Below, piece by piece: positions 33,593 to 45,009 of a stretch of DNA of 64,000 nucleotides (its first letter is position 1; every line of letters begins with the position of its first letter). The stretch is from Desarmillaria ectypa (lineage: Eukaryota; Basidiomycota; Agaricomycetes; Agaricales; Physalacriaceae). The stretch is taken from the NCBI GenBank assembly GCA_030407005.1, contig JAUDYN010000009.1, positions 930,001 through 994,000 of the forward strand. Direction: 5' to 3'. The position numbers were made by a program, and so were the translations under genes. Below the pieces are notes generated by a model. The model saw nothing but the letters and a program-made list of their open reading frames with translations. It was not told the DNA's origin and searched no databases.

Positions 33593-35976
33593 ATGTTTTC
33601 TCTTCTCTCTCTTGGATTCGTCTTAGCCTCGCTCAAATCTGGCTTAGCAGCCGTATACGATGATCCCAGCCAACTGCCTACGGACAAACAGTACGATTTC
33701 GTCGTCGTAGGAGGTGAGCAGGCGTATTCGGGACGTACCTGACGCGTCAACTTATCATTGATGAACAGCGGGGACGGCGGGAAATGTCATAGCTGCACGC
33801 CTTGCTGAGAATGCCAGCACCTCTGTTTTGGTCGTGGAAGCGGGGAGAAACAATGTCGGGTTTGATTCCGACCTCGTCACCATACCACTCCTTGGTCCTC
33901 AAGCATCGCCGCACACGACCTTCGATTGGAACTATACTACGGTTCCTCAGGAGCCGCTGAACAACCAACTCATTGCCTATCCTCGCGGCTATGTTCTTGG
34001 AGGCAGCAGTACAACCAGTAAGCCCAAGGATTCTTGCAATAACGTCTTTTCTGAGTTGTCAAATAGACTATATGGTGTACACTCGCGGTTCTTCAGACGA
34101 CTATGATCGTTTTGCTGAACTAGCTGGCGATGACGGCTGGAACTGGGATAACTTGTTCCCCTACGCTCTTAAGGTATAGCATTTACCACTTTGTGTCCAA
34201 GTTTTCAATGCTGATACTTTTGAGTTAGAATGAGAAGCACGTTCCCCCTAACGATGTGAGCTTTTTGTTTCATGAAACAGGATCTCGCTCATCAATGTTT
34301 GTACAGGGTCATAACGAAACTGGACAGTACATTCCTGCGATCCACGGTACTGACGGGCCACTGGCAACAAGTCTATACGGCTACGCTACGGATATTGATA
34401 ACCGAGTCATCGCCACAACCTCAGAGCTTAGCGAAGAATTCCCGTGGAACCCGGATTATAACTCTGGGAATATGTTAGGCGTTTCGTGGATGCACAGTGA
34501 GCTTACTATCTGGAGTAAGATTAATAGTTATGATTAACGCGTCATCAGGTACTATCGATGGACCAATAAGGAGCAGTTCTGCGACAGGCTACCTTGAACC
34601 CGCGTTGAGCAACTATTCTAACCTCGACCTCGTCTACAACAGTCAAGTCACAAGGCTGATTCAGAATGGCGAAACCGATGGTCTTCCCGTATTTACCACC
34701 GTCGAGTTTGCTAAGAATCCTACTGGTACGTCGAAGACCATTATTTCTTTCAGACTGTGAACTTGACGCTGTCTGTGTTTAGCCCCTCGTTATACTGTTT
34801 CTGCCACGCGCGAAGTCGTTCTATCAGCAGGCGCCATCGGAACTCCTCAGATTCTTATGCTCTCTGGAATTGGCAGACCTCTAGACTTGGCCGCCGTTGG
34901 CGTCACGCCTATTGTTGACTTGCCCGACGTGGGCCAGAATCTGGTCGACCACCCATTGTTGCCCATCCAGTGGACAGCGAATAGCAACGAAACCTTGGAT
35001 CCTATCTTCCGTGGTGGAGAAGCCTTCGATGCTGCGCTCGAGCAATACAATGCAAACAAAACAGGTCGTCTCGCTGCGAACGGAGTATCGAATCACATGT
35101 GCGTGTTCTTTCATAGTGAGTTTGTTTTTATCGCTGATGGACGACAACGACAGGTCTTTCTTCCGTCTTCCGGAGAATTCTTCCGTCCTTGCCGAGTTTG
35201 GAGATCCAACTTCTGGACCTGGGTATGTCACCTATACATCTTTGCAATGTCTGTAGGCTCATTTCAACCATAGTTCACCTCATTACGAGCTCGCTTTTGC
35301 TGTCAGTGTTTCTGTCATGTCTATTCCTTCCATTACTAAACTCCAAACAGAATGGATTCTTCACCACGTCCCAAACACGGCCCACCTCCGGATCATACTT
35401 TTCTATCATCAACGTCGTCGTTACACCCACTTCTCGTACGTTTTTCTCTTCATCTAATAGGCATATTATTGAGTTAATTCTGTCCAGGCGGAGCCATAAC
35501 TCTCGCTTCCAACGATCCCTTCCAGCACCCCACGATCGATCCCAAGATGCTCACCACTGACTACGATGTTAGTGTCATGACTGAGAGTATCAAGGCTGCC
35601 CAACGCTTCGCCGCCGCACACGCCTGGGATGGATATATCACCGGCCCGTATATTGACTCGGTAAACGCTACCACAGATGATGGTATCAAGGAATACATGA
35701 GCCAGTGGGCGACTACCATCAAGCATCCGTTCTGCACTGCCAGGTTGAGCAAGGAGGACGATGAAGGTGTTGCCGACGGTCAGCTGCTCCTCAAGAAGGC
35801 CAAGGGCGTCCGGATTGTCGATGCCTCGGTCTTTGTAAGTTTCTGTTTTTGTATCATTGGACTCATCTGATAGTGATGTTCTTCAGCCCATCATTCCTGC
35901 TGGCCATCCTCAAGCTATGATTTACATAGTGGCCGAACGCGCTGCTGATGTGATCAAGGCGGCATGGGGCATGTGA
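33593..35976 (+). CDS. Secreted GMC oxidoreductase, aryl-alcohol-oxidase-like
   Basis: An FAD enzyme that oxidises an alcohol and passes electrons to O2 (giving H2O2) or quinones, probably outside the cell. The N-terminus MFSLLSLGFVLASLKSGLAA is a typical signal peptide. The FAD-binding motif follows (DFVVVGAGTAGNVIAARLAE, intron inside). Next are PRGYVLGGSSTTNYMVYTRG (GMC signature 1) and SAGAIGTPQILMLSGIG (signature 2). The C-terminal active-site strand reads TIKHPFCTARLS, then GVRIVDASVFPIIPAGHPQA, with both catalytic His candidates (KHP and GHP) present. Where aryl-alcohol oxidases usually have HPVGT, this protein has HPFCT. It ends VIKAAWGM. About nine introns are inferred, all in frame. 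A dead fragment of a related gene is at 52.0-52.4 kb. Confidence 0.93.
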
Positions 35977-36766
35977 ATTGGTCAAGTTAATATTTAGGGA
36001 CTTTCTTTTCTCATTTATTCGCAATCACTTAGACTGCATACTACTTATCATTACTATACACTTCATCTGGAGCTGTTTTATTCATACGTGTATATATCGC
36101 AATAACATATCGAAAAGTCTTTCGAGCCCTTCCATGTCTACCTGGTTTCGGCCTTGCATCGGGCTTGCCTTGCATAAGACGTCTTGAGAGTTACATTTAA
36201 ACGTCAAGCTATTTCCTTCACAATTCTATGCACCTATGGGGTTTCAGGTAAGTAGATCCACCAACAGTACAACTTGAACGTTCGGCAGCCGCCTCGCATT
36301 AGAGGTCTTCATGACACCATCATGCTTTGTATAAGACAATTTGAGGGTTACGTTTGAGTGTCATGGATATATGTACCGGAGTGGACGATTTGGTTCAGTA
36401 GTCACAAGGCAACTGGAGAGGCGCTTCGCCATTTCACACCTAGTTTTCGCCTTGGAAGTTTCATAAAAGATTTATTGCCATTTATACAGAGGAGAAACTA
36501 GACTATATTTTCTGGAAAGACTACATATGCACATGAGAAAGGAAACGGTTCGATTAGAATTCTTGACACTAGGACGAGAGGGCGGAAAGAGACGGGATAA
36601 ATGCTAGTGTCGTCCAAAAAGGGAGGTTTCGATACTGGATCCGCTGAGGGTAGGTACCAAGAAATTCAAGTGATACAGGAAGGAAAGCAGATTCTGGATG
36701 ATGCTAATGGTGAGCTCCTCGATGTACAAGGATAAAGTGAGGCTGACCTCAAAAAGCCGGCTAACC
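35977..36766. other. Intergenic, weak internal repeat only
   Basis: 3' flanks of the GMC gene and of the small cysteine-rich gene. A short imperfect repeat is visible (near 36150-36200 and 36320-36365: GCATAAGAC...GAGAGTTACATTTAAACGTC versus GTATAAGAC...GAGGGTTACGTTTGAGTGTC). No gene. Confidence 0.35.
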
Positions 36767-36985
36767 TCATTTGGTCGATGAGACAGTGTGTTCCTTGCAG
36801 TAATTGTCGATGTTGTCGATCTCGTTACTGATTTCCTCACATCGTACATTTGTGCCTGTTCTTTCGGCGCATTGCTGGAATGCACCGTTGTGTTTGCAGC
36901 CGCAAGTGTACTTCAAGATTTGCTGGGTGCACACTGAAAACAGCGGAAGGTCAGTTGAAATACGGAGAGAATATGTCAAAAAACG
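36767..36985 (-). CDS. Tiny cysteine-rich protein, start codon possibly split by an intron
   Basis: The C-terminal exon (36767-36933) encodes CTQQILKYTCGCKHNGAFQQ and then CAERTGTNVRCEE, ending NYCKEHTVSSTK. The spacing Y-x-CGC...C...C...YC..H is like small fungal Cys/His-rich proteins that usually begin MC. There is no ATG just before CTQQ, but the exon begins TG-TGC after a good acceptor (TTTTCAG). A donor further upstream (CCA|GTGCGCC, about 36992) would leave an A, making A|TG a start codon split by a 58-nt intron and giving a protein of about 55 residues. The alternative is an unspliced frame of 98 residues from 37063, with an unconvincing N-terminus. It is transcribed away from the PPR gene. 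The role is unknown; the Cys/His pattern suggests metal binding. Confidence 0.5.
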   Translation of the reverse strand, partial: RFLTYSLRISTDLPLFSVCTQQILKYTCGCKHNGAFQQCAERTGTNVRCEEISNEIDNIDNYCKEHTVSSTK

Positions 36986-37069
36986 GCGCACTGGTGATGG
37001 CAGATAGTTTGAAAACGAGGAGTTTGTGGTGACGATGAAGAGGCAAGCAGTGTGTCGCCACAAGCATGA

Positions 37070-37439
37070 ACAAATATACTGGTTGCCTTCAAGTTGGGTC
37101 GCGATCGTCTACAGAACGCCGTTCCGGCAGAGCTAGAGCAAGGATTCCCAAATATCGTGAATTAACGAGCCTATAGTAACATCGAATCGGAATTCAAGTC
37201 CATCTTGACGCGCAGGAAGCTAGTAATAGATTCCGATTCTCTTAACAGACAAGGATAGTGAATCGAGACGCCAAATGGTAGCGGTCAGGCCGGACCGTAT
37301 TACCGGCAAGTAGCAAACAATAGCATACAAATACCTATTTTTTTGACCCACTCGCGTCGTTCCGTACTTTTCTCTCTACAAAAAAGTCTAGTTGCTGTGA
37401 CAAATTTCAGCCAGTCCTTGTCGCATTGCTCCGTCACCT
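37070..37439. other. Short intergenic stretch, divergent promoters
   Basis: Lies between the small cysteine-rich gene (minus) and the PPR gene (plus). No frame of note. A run ATTTTTTTGACCC near 37338 and a pyrimidine-rich TTTTCTCTCTAC near 37369 may belong to the PPR promoter. Confidence 0.3.
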
Positions 37440-40141
37440 ATGCTCCCACCTGCCCTTCTAGAGTTCACCTTGGCACGCCTTACACATCGCGGTAGTATCC
37501 TAGGCTCGGAAGTCGTGACTGCCCGAACATGGCCCCGAAGAACTGGCGTTCGTACCATGCAGCAGGCCGTACTCGCCTCCAATACGTCATCAGTAACTCT
37601 CTATCCTCACCTCAAGGGAAAGCAAATGTTTGTCAAACCTTCTCATGGCAGCAAAAAACCGAAAGGCGTCGATCATTTGAAGGTTCGGGACGGGAAGGCT
37701 GCTGTGGAACGTCCAAAATCTGAGTTGGCGCGTCGCGTAGATGCTTTGTTGCAAGTTGCCCAGAAAGAGGTGCGTGTCCTTGAATCTACGGTTCTGGTAT
37801 GATTGATTGAAGGGTTATAATTCTTTTAGGAAGAATCAGCCGACCATCCCACCTTTAGCGAAGAAGAGCTGCTGTCACTCTATGAAGACATCCTTGCGGG
37901 GCCAGAAACCGAAATGGAGCGTCAGGAAGAAAGTCCAACTTTGGAACAACGATCCTTGGAGGACGTCGAGACGATTGAGGCAGTCTACGAACGTCTTCGC
38001 GAACAGACACTGGAGGAACACCTGGACCCACAATCGTCAAAGACACCTTGGCTTCAATACGCAACTCACCGTCGTATTCTAAACCAAGTCGGCAAGCTGA
38101 TGGATTTAGTGCTCCAAGGCGATGATACTCCTCTGATTCCCATAGTCACGCTATCTATACAGGAATGGAACGCATTGATTCGTATATGTGTACGTGACCA
38201 TCTTTCCGCTAGTGCCATTGTAGCACTCAGATAAACTATAGATCCACGAAAATGATTTAGAATCCGCGGAACGTTCGCTGCGACTCATGAAGGTGAGTTT
38301 ATGAACCGCATTATATTTCAAGATTCTTACTTTGACAGCGTACTGGTATTACTCTACCCGAAGAATCAATTAATGAAGTGGTCAAGTTTTATGCCGACAA
38401 AGGCGATGTTTCGGAAACCGAGCGTATTCTGAACAGTTTTGTACTTGGTTTGTAGCTTTAAACTGTTCTCCAGCATTCAGAAGCTAATATACATTTGCTA
38501 GGTGCTCCTTCTGACCGACAGCAGCATCTTCATATTCGTTCACATCTTCGAGCATCTCCAAATGCCATGCCAACATCAGCACTTGTTGCCCTTCACGCTT
38601 ATGAAGAGCAGCTCAACATGCCAGCGCAGAAAACGTATACAAGCCTCGTCACACACATGTTTTCTGTGAAGGACTCGATGGCCCACGCCCAAGCATGGGA
38701 CCTGTTCTACCACATGCGTTATGTTGCTCATCCCATCCCAGACGCTTTTCTATACACAACGATGATCCGAGCGTGCGCGTCGTCATTCTTCACTGTTCGA
38801 GCTTCGGAACCCGAGCGTGCTCTGGATCTCTGGACGGAGATGACGATCGACAATAACATAGCGCCTACAGTTGCGTCGTACAATGCTGTCATACTAACTT
38901 GTGCGCGGACTGGCGACAAGAAGTACGTCCATGAAGCTTTCCGCCTGGCCAAGGAGATGCTAGACTCTCACCGAGACGCGAATGGGGAACTGTTGTACGT
39001 GCCCGACCAGCATACGTTCCTTGCGCTATTGGAAGGCGCGAAGAGGATCGGAGACCTGTCGAGAACACGGTGGATTCTTGCGCAGATCAGCCGGGTCAGT
39101 GTAGAGGAGCCCTCCTTGGGTGTCAGTATCGACGAAGAAGTCATGATGCACGTCTTCCATGCATATGCAGCGTACGATCCGCCATTCAAACGTGGCATCG
39201 CGTTACTGCTTGACGAGAGCCAAGAAGCGCCGGCGTCGAATGATTCTGCGCCAGCCCATCAAGAGAGTTCTCACGTAGCTGTGCCCCCTAATTCTCCTAG
39301 TTTCGCCCATGTCGCTCCTCAGAGTCGTGCGGAGGTTATTGTTGAAGCTGAGATATTATTGGAGCGTATATTGGAGGACGGCGGATCCTCTTTCGATCCA
39401 ACGATCAGTTTCAGCAACGTCAAGCTGTCGACCCGGCTGTTGAACTCGTATCTCTCAGTACACTACAAGCATGGCACGTTGGAGGCAGCTCGGAAGCTTT
39501 TCCTGGATCTCTTCGTAGAACTCGATATAGACCGCAATGCCCGGACATTCCGTGAGGCGCTAGAGCGATGTCTGTATTCGCACCAGAAGGAGAGGCAGTT
39601 TGCTCTCGAGTTTGGTGGAGAGATATTCAAGATGTGGCAAGAGTATGAAGCATCTGGTGGGGCTGCAGATGCACGGACGGTGGAGAAAATTCACGTTGCT
39701 TATATCCGACTACTTGCCTTGTGGGTCTCGTTCCCTCTTTATGGCTTCTGCTTAACTTTTATCTGTAGGACGAAGAACTTGGATAAAGCCTTGGATCAAC
39801 TGCGGGCATTTGCGGCAAAATATCCGCCTTCGGCTTTACGCCACCAGCCAGCAAAACCCGGGCTGAGGTCTACGAAAACAGTCCTTACCGGCTCGCGACC
39901 GCTTGTTCGTATGACTTCGGCTGCGGAGGTCCCGGATAGTCACGTTCCTCCGCTTATGATGTTCAAGGATATAGACGTGCTACACAGCCGGCTCGTTGCG
40001 AGTGGGGATGTAGAAGGAATTGCATACGTGAAGTATGTGTGCAAAGCGTACGAATGGGCGCTGCGTGTGAGACGGGATGAGGCTCTCAAGGCCAAGCCAG
40101 TTGGTATTGAATCCATGGCGCTCGTCGATTTAGAGGAGTAA
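37440..40141 (+). CDS. Mitochondrial pentatricopeptide-repeat (PPR) protein
   Basis: An RNA-binding helical-repeat protein expected in mitochondria, acting on organellar RNA processing, stability or translation. The N-terminus (MLPPALLEFTLARLTHRGSI) is basic with Ala and Leu and no acidic residues for some 20 positions, as in a targeting presequence. PPR-like repeats can be read: SIQEWNALIRICIHENDLES, ALVALHAYEEQLNMPAQKTY, TSLVTHMF, AWDLFYHMRYVAHPIPDAFL with YTTMIRACA, and ERALDLWTEMTIDNNIAPTV with ASYNAVILTCARTGD. Short introns split the 5' third and one interrupts near 39722-39769. The total is about 850 residues ending ALVDLEE, a usual size for large fungal PPR proteins. I cannot tell which one it is; the layout is like CCM1-type factors. 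Confidence 0.85.
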
Positions 40142-40294
40142 ATTTTTCCGTACTGACATCATTGTAATAATAAAAGACAAGCATAGCGCCATTTGCGGCG
40201 GGATATATAATAGTCATAGTGATTGTTCGGGCGATAAGCTTTGCTTAATACCGTCCACGGCGGTAGGGACGTTCTTACCATTTCTCTCTCCTCG

Positions 40295-43200
40295 ATGTAT
40301 GGCACAGTACCGATGTCCCCCATTCTTGACCGTAAGCTGCCAATCCAGGGTATTACAAACTCGGCTGACCCATTCTAGCTTCTTTGAGTCGCGAAATTTC
40401 TGATGGAGTGTTGCCCCGCCTCGTTCATTCTCTGCATGAGACCAACAGCTCCGTGCTGAGCCTTGCGGCCAGCGACGACTATATCTTCTCTGGCAGCCAG
40501 AATCAGGACATTTCGGTGCGCTGAGGACGAGTGGGTGTGCTGTTTGGGTGGCTGATTGGCTTGGCTTTCAGGTGTGGGATAAACGGACGTATAGATTGAA
40601 GGATACGCTACGGGGGCATACAGGGAGTGTATTGGCTTTGGTGTATGCTGCAGAAAAGGAATGGCTGTTCAGTTCTTCAGGTGCGTCGCTCGCTATGCCC
40701 GAAGGATTTCAATAACTGTGTTTGTAGGCGACAGCACCGTAAGGGTACGTCGCCAACGTTCAGAACGATTCCTCGCTGACCATGAGCACAGATATGGTCA
40801 ACGACAACGCTGAACCCGATATATGTCGTGGATCCTTATCTTGAAACTGGTGCTGGGGATTTGTTCTCTCTTGCCTGGTCCCCATCTCTACAAACCCTCT
40901 ACATCGGATGTCAGAACACTGCTCTGCAGTGGCTTGATTTACGCACGATTCCTTCACAAAAGTCCGTCTCTTCGCATACCCTCTGTTCCAGCGACTCTGG
41001 TATATTCACACCAAACGGTACCCCGAGAAAGGTGCATAAATTCTTTGATAGCTATCCGCAGTACGAGCGGAAGCCTGCAGATATATATGCGAAAAATCCC
41101 ACCGGTAGACCTACGCCTGGATACGGGACGCCCGTGTTAGAGTCGGATCCTTCCACAGCGCCGCACATATCTATCCCAGCCAGCAATGTTATCGATTCTG
41201 CGCATTTTGGGTACGTATACTGCCTTGCGATAGTGGAGGAATGCGAGATCGGGGGTGTCAAGCTTATTTCTGGGAGCGGCGACGAGAGTATCAAGGTATG
41301 AGCGACGTGCTTTTGGGTGCACTTGTCAACCGACTTTTAGGTTCGTAGATATGGAGCTGTACCTCCAATGGCCCGGTACTTGAGCACGAATTCACGTGTA
41401 CTATTGGTGCAGTGTTCGCTCTTGTAACCCAGGGAGATACTATATATGGAGGATGCCAAGATGGAATTGTCAAGGTTTTGGACATAGAAACCAGATCTAT
41501 CGTCAGGACCATCATAGTCCAAGAGGTACTTACTGCCCCCAAGTATCTGCTGAGACTCCGCTGATTCACGTTTATCAAGGGGGTAGACATTCTTTCCATG
41601 TCGTTGCTCAAGTCCGATCTGTATGTTTGCCTCGCTAACGGACGAATACAAGTGAGTGACTGAGCCATTATTTCGAGGATGGTCTAATAACCTCGTTTGT
41701 AGCGTTATTCTGCATCGTTCGACTGCACCGCATCGTGGAATTGTCATAATGGAATTGTCTTATCTTCAATATTAGATGACCAGAGCACTGGGACCCCCAA
41801 GCTCATTACAGGCGGAAATGATGATAATATCAAGGTCGCTCATTCGCGTCTTCCCAACGGAAAGACCTGACGTGTTTATAGATCTGGGATACCATTCCAC
41901 CCAAGACTCGGCGTTTTCAGGCCTCTGGCCCGCAATCACTCGTTGCGGATGCGCCTTCACGCGGTACGTTTCCAAGTTCCGATGTCGTCTTCAGATGTTC
42001 AGACTGCTACTCTAGACATATTGGAATATGCACTGTCCAAGTTTATTTCATTTCCTAGTGTCAGCAGTAATCTTTCGAACAGGGAGGACTGCAGACAAGC
42101 TGCTATCTGGCTCAAAAAATGCTTGAGTCAACTAGGTGCACGAGCTTCGTTGGTGAGTGCGGTGAATGACGTGGAGGACCTTTTCATTGAGACGTTTCTT
42201 TAGCTCCCAACCGACGAGGGAACAAACCCCCTTGTATTGGGGACATTCCACGGTCTACAGACTCAAACAACCAAACCTAGGATCTTATTTTATGGGTGTG
42301 TTTGCCGTTATTCCAGGCGAGGATTTCTTCTCATCTGAATAGACACTATGATGTTATGGCAGCACCACCCGAAGGCTGGCACTCCGACCCCTTCAGTCTG
42401 GCAGGTAGGAATGGCTCCTTGTATGGCCGAGGCGCAACAGACGACAAGGGTCCGATAATGGCGGTGGCTTGCGCTGCGGCTGCCCTTCTGCGACGTCGCT
42501 CACTGGCCGTCGATCTTGTATTTCTTATCGAGGGTGAAGAAGAGTGTGGGAGCACAGGGTTCAAGAATGCTGTCAGGATGCATAAGGTTGGTGGACTGAG
42601 TACATCACCATCCTTTTGAAGAATACTTATCTTTCGTAGGATGCTATTGGGCATATTGATGCGATCTTGGTCAGGTATATAGTCGTCGTGAACATATTGA
42701 TGGATCATTGATGTTTCGACACTAGTAACTCTACGTGGATCACTGAAGAGCATCCGTGTATCACGTATGGGCTTAGAGGCGTTGTCCACTGTGATCTAGA
42801 GGTGCGTTCGGAAACAAACCCTTCGCCAATCTATGCTGATCTTGCAACAGATAACGAGTGCCCTTCCGGACCTGCATTCTGGTGTAGATGGAGGCAGCGT
42901 TGTGGAACCGATGGATGATATGTATGTTTTCCCCCGACATGTGTTCGTTCTCCACCTGACTATCCCAGGATCAAACTACTAGCCACTCTGAGTGACCGGC
43001 AGAAAGGCGTACAAATACCCGGTTTTTGTCAGTAGCAACTGTCTTTTGCTTGATTATCGTCTGACTATTTTCAAGATGACCATGTTAGGCCTTTTTCCGA
43101 AGAGGAAAAATCTAATTACAAGCGGCTCGCTGAGATCACTAATAAACCTGCTAGTTCCCTGTCTTCGAGATGGAGAGAGCCATCCTTGACTATACACACT

Positions 43201-43832
43201 ATTGAGGTGTCTGGTCCTCAAAGTAAAGAATATGATCTTCTCTAATGCATACATCTCACTAATCACCTACAGATTCGACTGTTATACCTGGCACTGTCAA
43301 GTCTCAAGTCTCCATTCGCATAGTCCCCGACCAGGATTTAGATACCATCTCCCGTTCACTCTGTGATTACCTGACTAGATCATTTGAACGTCTCCAGTCG
43401 CCCAACAAATTCAGTGTCAGCCTGGAAAAATCGGCTGACTGGTGGTTGGGGAACCTGGATGATCCCTGGTTCAAAGCACTGGAAGCTGCCGTTCGGGAGG
43501 AATGGGGGGTCGAACCTCTGCACATTCGCGAAGGAGGAGTAAGTACCATGCAGTCGCTGCTCAAATCCGGTCTAAATAAACGTTTCCAGTCCATCCCTTC
43601 GGTGCCATACCTCGAGAAGGAATTTGGGTGCCATGCGCTGCATTTGCCTCTGGGCCAAAGCTCGGTATGCGGAATAACATTCTTGATCCAACCGTGCCAT
43701 TTTTGACCCGCTGTTCGTTGTTAGGATCAAGCACACTTGCCGAACGAGCGTATTTCTCTCGTCAATCTTCAGCGAGGACAGTCAGTTATCGAGAGGTTTC
43801 TCCTAAAAGTGGCCGATGCCAATTTTGCCTGA
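40295..43832 (+). CDS. DUG2: DUG2: WD40-repeat/M20 peptidase subunit of the glutathione-degrading complex
   Basis: With DUG3 (and DUG1 for Cys-Gly) this protein makes up the cytosolic pathway that degrades glutathione. The start MYGTVPMSPILD joins over an intron to PSLSREISDGVLP. The N-terminal half has WD40 repeats (YIFSGSQNQDISVWDKRTYR, LFSSSGDSTVRIW, LISGSGDESIKVW, LITGGNDDNIKIWD). The C-terminal half is an M20 metallopeptidase: GHYDVMAAPPEGWHSDPF and GRGATDDKG (metal ligands His and Asp), IEGEEECGS (catalytic Glu pair), DLHSGVDGG, and QAHLPNERI with the last His. The fusion of WD40 and M20 domains is specific to DUG2. About fifteen introns. It ends KVADANFA, 217 bp before SDH4 on the same strand. 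Confidence 0.92.
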
Positions 43833-44048
43833 TTCTCCTATCATTCGTATCTACTTGCTTTCGTGTTGCATTCCTTAGCTGTCGTGTTTTTTTTGTAATG
43901 TCCTGTCTAATTCCTACTGAAAAGTCAAATGAAAGATCGACTTGTCGGGGTTATTCGGATGTAAACAGAGGCTTGTGATTGGCCGTGGACAACTCTTCTC
44001 GGCAACCGGTCTCAAGTGATCAACACACCTTCATCCTCGTCCACCACG

Positions 44049-44768
44049 ATGTCTTCGTCTCTCATTCTTCGTTCATCGCTGTCAAGGTCGCTTGCTCACC
44101 GCCTGGGGTCGAGGGTTCCTGGTGTTGGTATGTCTCGTGCACCATCAGAAGACGAGCGATATGCTCAATGTCTGTTCTGTAGTGGCAGTCAGGCATGCGT
44201 CTGATTCATCTGTATACGTTCCCGGTGGACGTACGTTTACTTCGATGTCGCATTTGGCGCCGCCTTTATTCACTTTTGCCCAGCTGTGTACAAGGGAACT
44301 GTGAACGACCCTACCTCCTTCCCGACTCCCTCAAGATCAGCGGGCTCGTACCATTGGGCATTCGAACGCCTTTTGTCAGCTGGGCTCATTCCTCTGACCG
44401 CCGCTGCGTTCGTCACGAGCGGTACCAATTACCCTGTTCTCGATGGTGTCCTAGGAGTCAGCCTGGTCATGCATAGTCATATCGGGGTACGTTCCGTGAT
44501 CAACCGAGGAGGACAGAATGCTCATTTATTCCACCAGTTCGATTCGATCTTCGTCGACTACCTCCACAAGCGAAAATTCCCTGTTCTTGGACCCATCGTG
44601 ACCTGGACTTTGAGGACTGTGACTGTTGGTGTCCTCGTCGGAGTGTACCAGTTCAATACAAATGACATTGGTGAGAGTTCCTGCTTCAGAGTCCATTCTT
44701 TCTCGAATGTTGAGCATTGTCATCAATCAGGTCTGACGGAGCTTATTGCGAAAGTATGGACTGCATAG
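44049..44768 (+). CDS. SDH4: Succinate dehydrogenase membrane-anchor (cytochrome b small) subunit
   Basis: One of the two membrane anchors of mitochondrial complex II, helping to bind haem b and ubiquinone. The start MSSSLILRSSLSRSLAHRLG is a clear mitochondrial presequence (Ser/Arg-rich, no acidic residues). After two introns the mature part reads VYVPGGPVYKGTVNDPTSFP, SAGSYHWAFERLLSAGLIPL, VLGVSLVMHSHIGFDSIFVD and VLGPIVTWTLRTVTVGVLVG, ending TELIAKVWTA. The haem-ligand His in the HSHIGF segment and the family SYHW motif are both present. Three likely membrane helices. Four introns, all with proper ends. Complete and ordinary. Confidence 0.93.
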
Positions 44769-45009
44769 GCCGGTTATCTTGTATCAGTATGCGATTTCAG
44801 CAATCCATGGAATTCACACGTAACGCACGAACGCTCGACACTCTTCAGATGCAGTTGTATGAACAATATCTCTACGTCAGGATATTCAGTGAGCTTTATA
44901 CCATGATGAAGGAATCCAGTGGTGTGCATATTATATTATGTACAATCATGACTATCGAGCCGGGAACTAGTCTAATAATTAAGCAAAAGCATACAGTACC
45001 AGCTCCAGC

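Noticed and set aside
41964..42015. A 31-nt intron in DUG2
   Set aside because: The same donor can pair with a later acceptor (CTACTCTAG), giving about 52 nt in the same phase. That is the normal size here and loses no conserved residues.
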